From Gammaproteobacteria bacterium (GTDB lineage Bacteria > Pseudomonadota > Gammaproteobacteria > DSM-26407), in contig JAQVKR010000150.1 in the NCBI GenBank assembly GCA_028694565.1, positions 1 through 6,820 of the forward strand: a stretch of DNA of 6,820 nt, written 5' to 3'. Made by a program: the position numbers and the translations under genes. Shown here in pieces: positions 5,959 through 6,820 of the stretch. The notes below the pieces were generated by a model, which was given only the letters and a program-made list of their open reading frames with translations, ran no database searches and had not been told where the DNA came from. The number at the start of each line of letters is the position of its first letter. Position 1 is the stretch's first letter.

Positions 5959-5992
5959 TAGTGTACTGCTTCACTCTTGGAGGTACTTTCAG
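5959..5992. repeat. Left terminal inverted repeat of the element
   Basis: This 34-bp end starts TAGTGTACTGCTTCACTC and is complementary to 6195-6228. The three differences between the ends are at repeat positions 10 (G/A), 26 (T/C) and 29 (T/A), all on the inner side of the first nine bases, which are identical. Confidence 0.8.
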
Positions 5993-6088
5993 AGCCCCCC
6001 GAAAGTGCCAGGACAAGGCGCAGTGCGCAGGCAATGGTTGTTCCCTTGTCAAGCGCTGCAACGCCGTCATGGTGCTTTCGGGGGGCTC
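5992..6088. repeat. Left internal hairpin of the element
   Basis: The base of the stem is a perfect 14-bp pair: GAGCCCCCCGAAAG (5992-6005) with its complement at 6075-6088. Further in, GACAAGG (6012-6018) can pair with CCTTGTC (6044-6050), and GGCGCAGTGCGC has looser partners in 6051-6066. The loop lies around 6030-6043. Confidence 0.7.
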
Positions 6089-6101
6089 CCTGCGGGCGCG
6101 C

Positions 6102-6189
6102 CGCCGGCCGGCCATCTGCGGCGTTGCGCTTGCTTGAAAGGGGGCCTGCCATTCCTGCGCAAGCGCGCCTTGCATCTGACCGGCCGGCG
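6102..6189. repeat. Right internal hairpin of the element
   Basis: The outer stem is 10 bp, CGCCGGCCGG (6102-6111) with CCGGCCGGCG (6180-6189). The inner stem is 8 bp, GCGCTTGC (6126-6133) with GCAAGCGC (6159-6166). The internal loops are nearly symmetric (14 and 13 bases), with scattered pairs between them, and the terminal loop is about 25 bases. Confidence 0.7.
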
Positions 6190-6194
6190 ACTCG

Positions 6195-6228
6195 CTGAAT
6201 GTGCCTCCAAGAGTGAAGTAGTACACTA
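6195..6228. repeat. Right terminal inverted repeat of the element
   Basis: This 34-bp end matches the left repeat in inverted orientation at 31 of 34 positions. It stops four bases (GGTC) before the ATG of the acetyltransferase gene. Its outermost bases contain TACACT (6222-6227), which resembles a -10 box at four of six positions. Confidence 0.8.
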
Positions 6229-6232
6229 GGTC

Positions 6233-6820
6233 ATGGAGCTGCGTTTTCTCGACAGCCTGGAGGAGATTCCCGCCGCGACCTGGAACGCCCTGGCCGGAGT
6301 CGACCATCCCTTCACCCGCCACGAGTTCCTCGCGGCCCTGGAGCGCCACGGCTGCGCCGGCCCGGAGTTCGGCTGGCGCCCCCATCACGCGGTGCTCGAC
6401 CATGACGGCGAGACGCTGGCCGCCGCGCCCCTCTACCTGAAGTCCAACTCCTATGGCGAGCTGGTGTTCGACCACGCCTGGGCCGATGCCTACCGGCGCC
6501 ACGGCCTGGCCTACTACCCCAAGCTGGTGAACGCCGTGCCCTACACCCCCGCCACCGGGCCCCGGCTGCTGCTGGCCGCGGGCGCCGATCGCTCCGCGGC
6601 CGAGGCCCTGGTGCGCGGGGTCATCGAAGACTGCGAACGGCATGGGATCTCCGGTGCCCACTGGCTCTTCCCCCGCCCCGGGGAGATGGAGCTGTTCACC
6701 GGTGCCGGACTCATCCCCCGGCTCGGCTGCCAGTTTCACTGGAACAATCCCGGCTATCGCGACTTCGAGGACTTCCTCGACACTTTCAGCGCAGCCAAGC
6801 GCAAGAAGGTGAAACGGGAA
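6233..6820 (+). CDS. COG3146/FemAB-like GNAT N-acyltransferase, 5' part, cut by the right edge
   Basis: This open frame of 196 codons runs off the window. The sequence resembles the FemAB-like (formerly DUF482, COG3146) family of GNAT-fold proteins, usually about 380 aa and often annotated as peptidoglycan-biosynthesis or N-acetyltransferase proteins of unproven substrate. Recognisable blocks are WNALAG and HPFTRHEFLAALERHGC (about 17-42), APLYLKSNSYGE (near 67-78), YYPKLVNAVPYTPATGPRLL (near 94-113), HWLFP (142-146) and GCQFHWNNPGY (near 165-175). The frame ends inside the Lys/Arg-rich AKRKKVKRE block, so roughly half of the protein is visible. The ATG at 6233 gives the family's usual N-terminus but has no Shine-Dalgarno site, only AGG close by, because the MITE-like element ends four bases upstream. 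The gene looks intact so far; expression may be altered by the insertion. Confidence 0.85.
   Translation, partial: MELRFLDSLEEIPAATWNALAGVDHPFTRHEFLAALERHGCAGPEFGWRPHHAVLDHDGETLAAAPLYLKSNSYGELVFDHAWADAYRRHGLAYYPKLVNAVPYTPATGPRLLLAAGADRSAAEALVRGVIEDCERHGISGAHWLFPRPGEMELFTGAGLIPRLGCQFHWNNPGYRDFEDFLDTFSAAKRKKVKRE

Larger units (their letters stand above)
5959..6228. mobile_element. 270-bp MITE-like element with 34-bp terminal inverted repeats
   Basis: The ends (5959-5992 and 6195-6228) are inverted copies of each other over 34 bp with three mismatches, both beginning TAGTGTACT. The interior encodes no plausible protein. It is made of two large imperfect hairpins (5992-6088 and 6102-6189), so a single strand could fold into a cloverleaf. 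The small size, lack of a transposase, long terminal repeats and flanking TA fit a miniature inverted-repeat transposable element. The TA could be a 2-bp target duplication, as made by IS630/Tc1-type transposases, or part of the repeat. No longer direct duplication flanks it. The element lies between the divergent 117-aa gene and the acetyltransferase gene. The parent transposon is not identified, and copies elsewhere in the genome cannot be checked here. Confidence 0.75.

Noticed and set aside
5951..6739. Minus-strand 262-codon frame through the element and the acetyltransferase gene
   Set aside because: It is antisense to the conserved COG3146-like protein. The part inside the element is a translation of inverted repeats and hairpins.

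Overview
The window is very GC-rich and gene-dense, and reads like the chromosome of a high-GC gammaproteobacterium. Protein resemblance and the mix of genes (GCS2-type ligase plus M14 deacylase, mobAB, RNase Z-like hydrolase, COG3146-type acetyltransferase) recall Ectothiorhodospiraceae/Chromatiales. That taxonomic guess is inference only, since no marker gene is present.

Left part, minus strand (1-2488): a two-gene operon. The first gene (2488 to 1054) encodes a GCS2-family carboxylate-amine ligase but is broken by a frameshift near 2011. The second (1060 to 41) encodes a zinc-dependent M14 AstE/AspA-like deacylase and overlaps the first in an ATGCTGA junction. A GGAGGG at the left edge suggests that a third gene of the operon starts just outside the window. 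A ligase next to a matching hydrolase suggests making and trimming of an amide or peptide-like small molecule whose identity cannot be read from the sequence.

Middle, plus strand (2642-3786): mobA and mobB, overlapping by ATGA, for the guanylylation step of molybdenum cofactor maturation. They diverge from the ligase operon across a 153-bp spacer that holds a -10-like box and an inverted repeat.

Non-coding stretch (3787-4403): about 617 bp with no convincing gene. Its first 200 bp are AT-richer than the surroundings. They contain three DnaA-box-like 9-mers, a 15-bp perfect palindrome inside a second inverted repeat, and a perfect match to the IHF consensus. The rest is GC-rich, with potential G-quadruplex motifs on both strands.

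Right part (4404-6820): an RNase Z-like metallo-beta-lactamase-fold hydrolase (+), a convergent 117-aa protein of unknown function (-), and then a 270-bp non-coding element with 34-bp terminal inverted repeats and two large internal hairpins. It looks like a MITE with TA at both ends. It sits between a TACAAT -10-like box and the start codon of a COG3146/FemAB-like acetyltransferase (+) that runs off the right edge.

The points most worth a second look are the MITE-like element and its placement at a start codon, the DnaA/IHF cluster downstream of mobB, and the frameshifted ligase paired with its deacylase.
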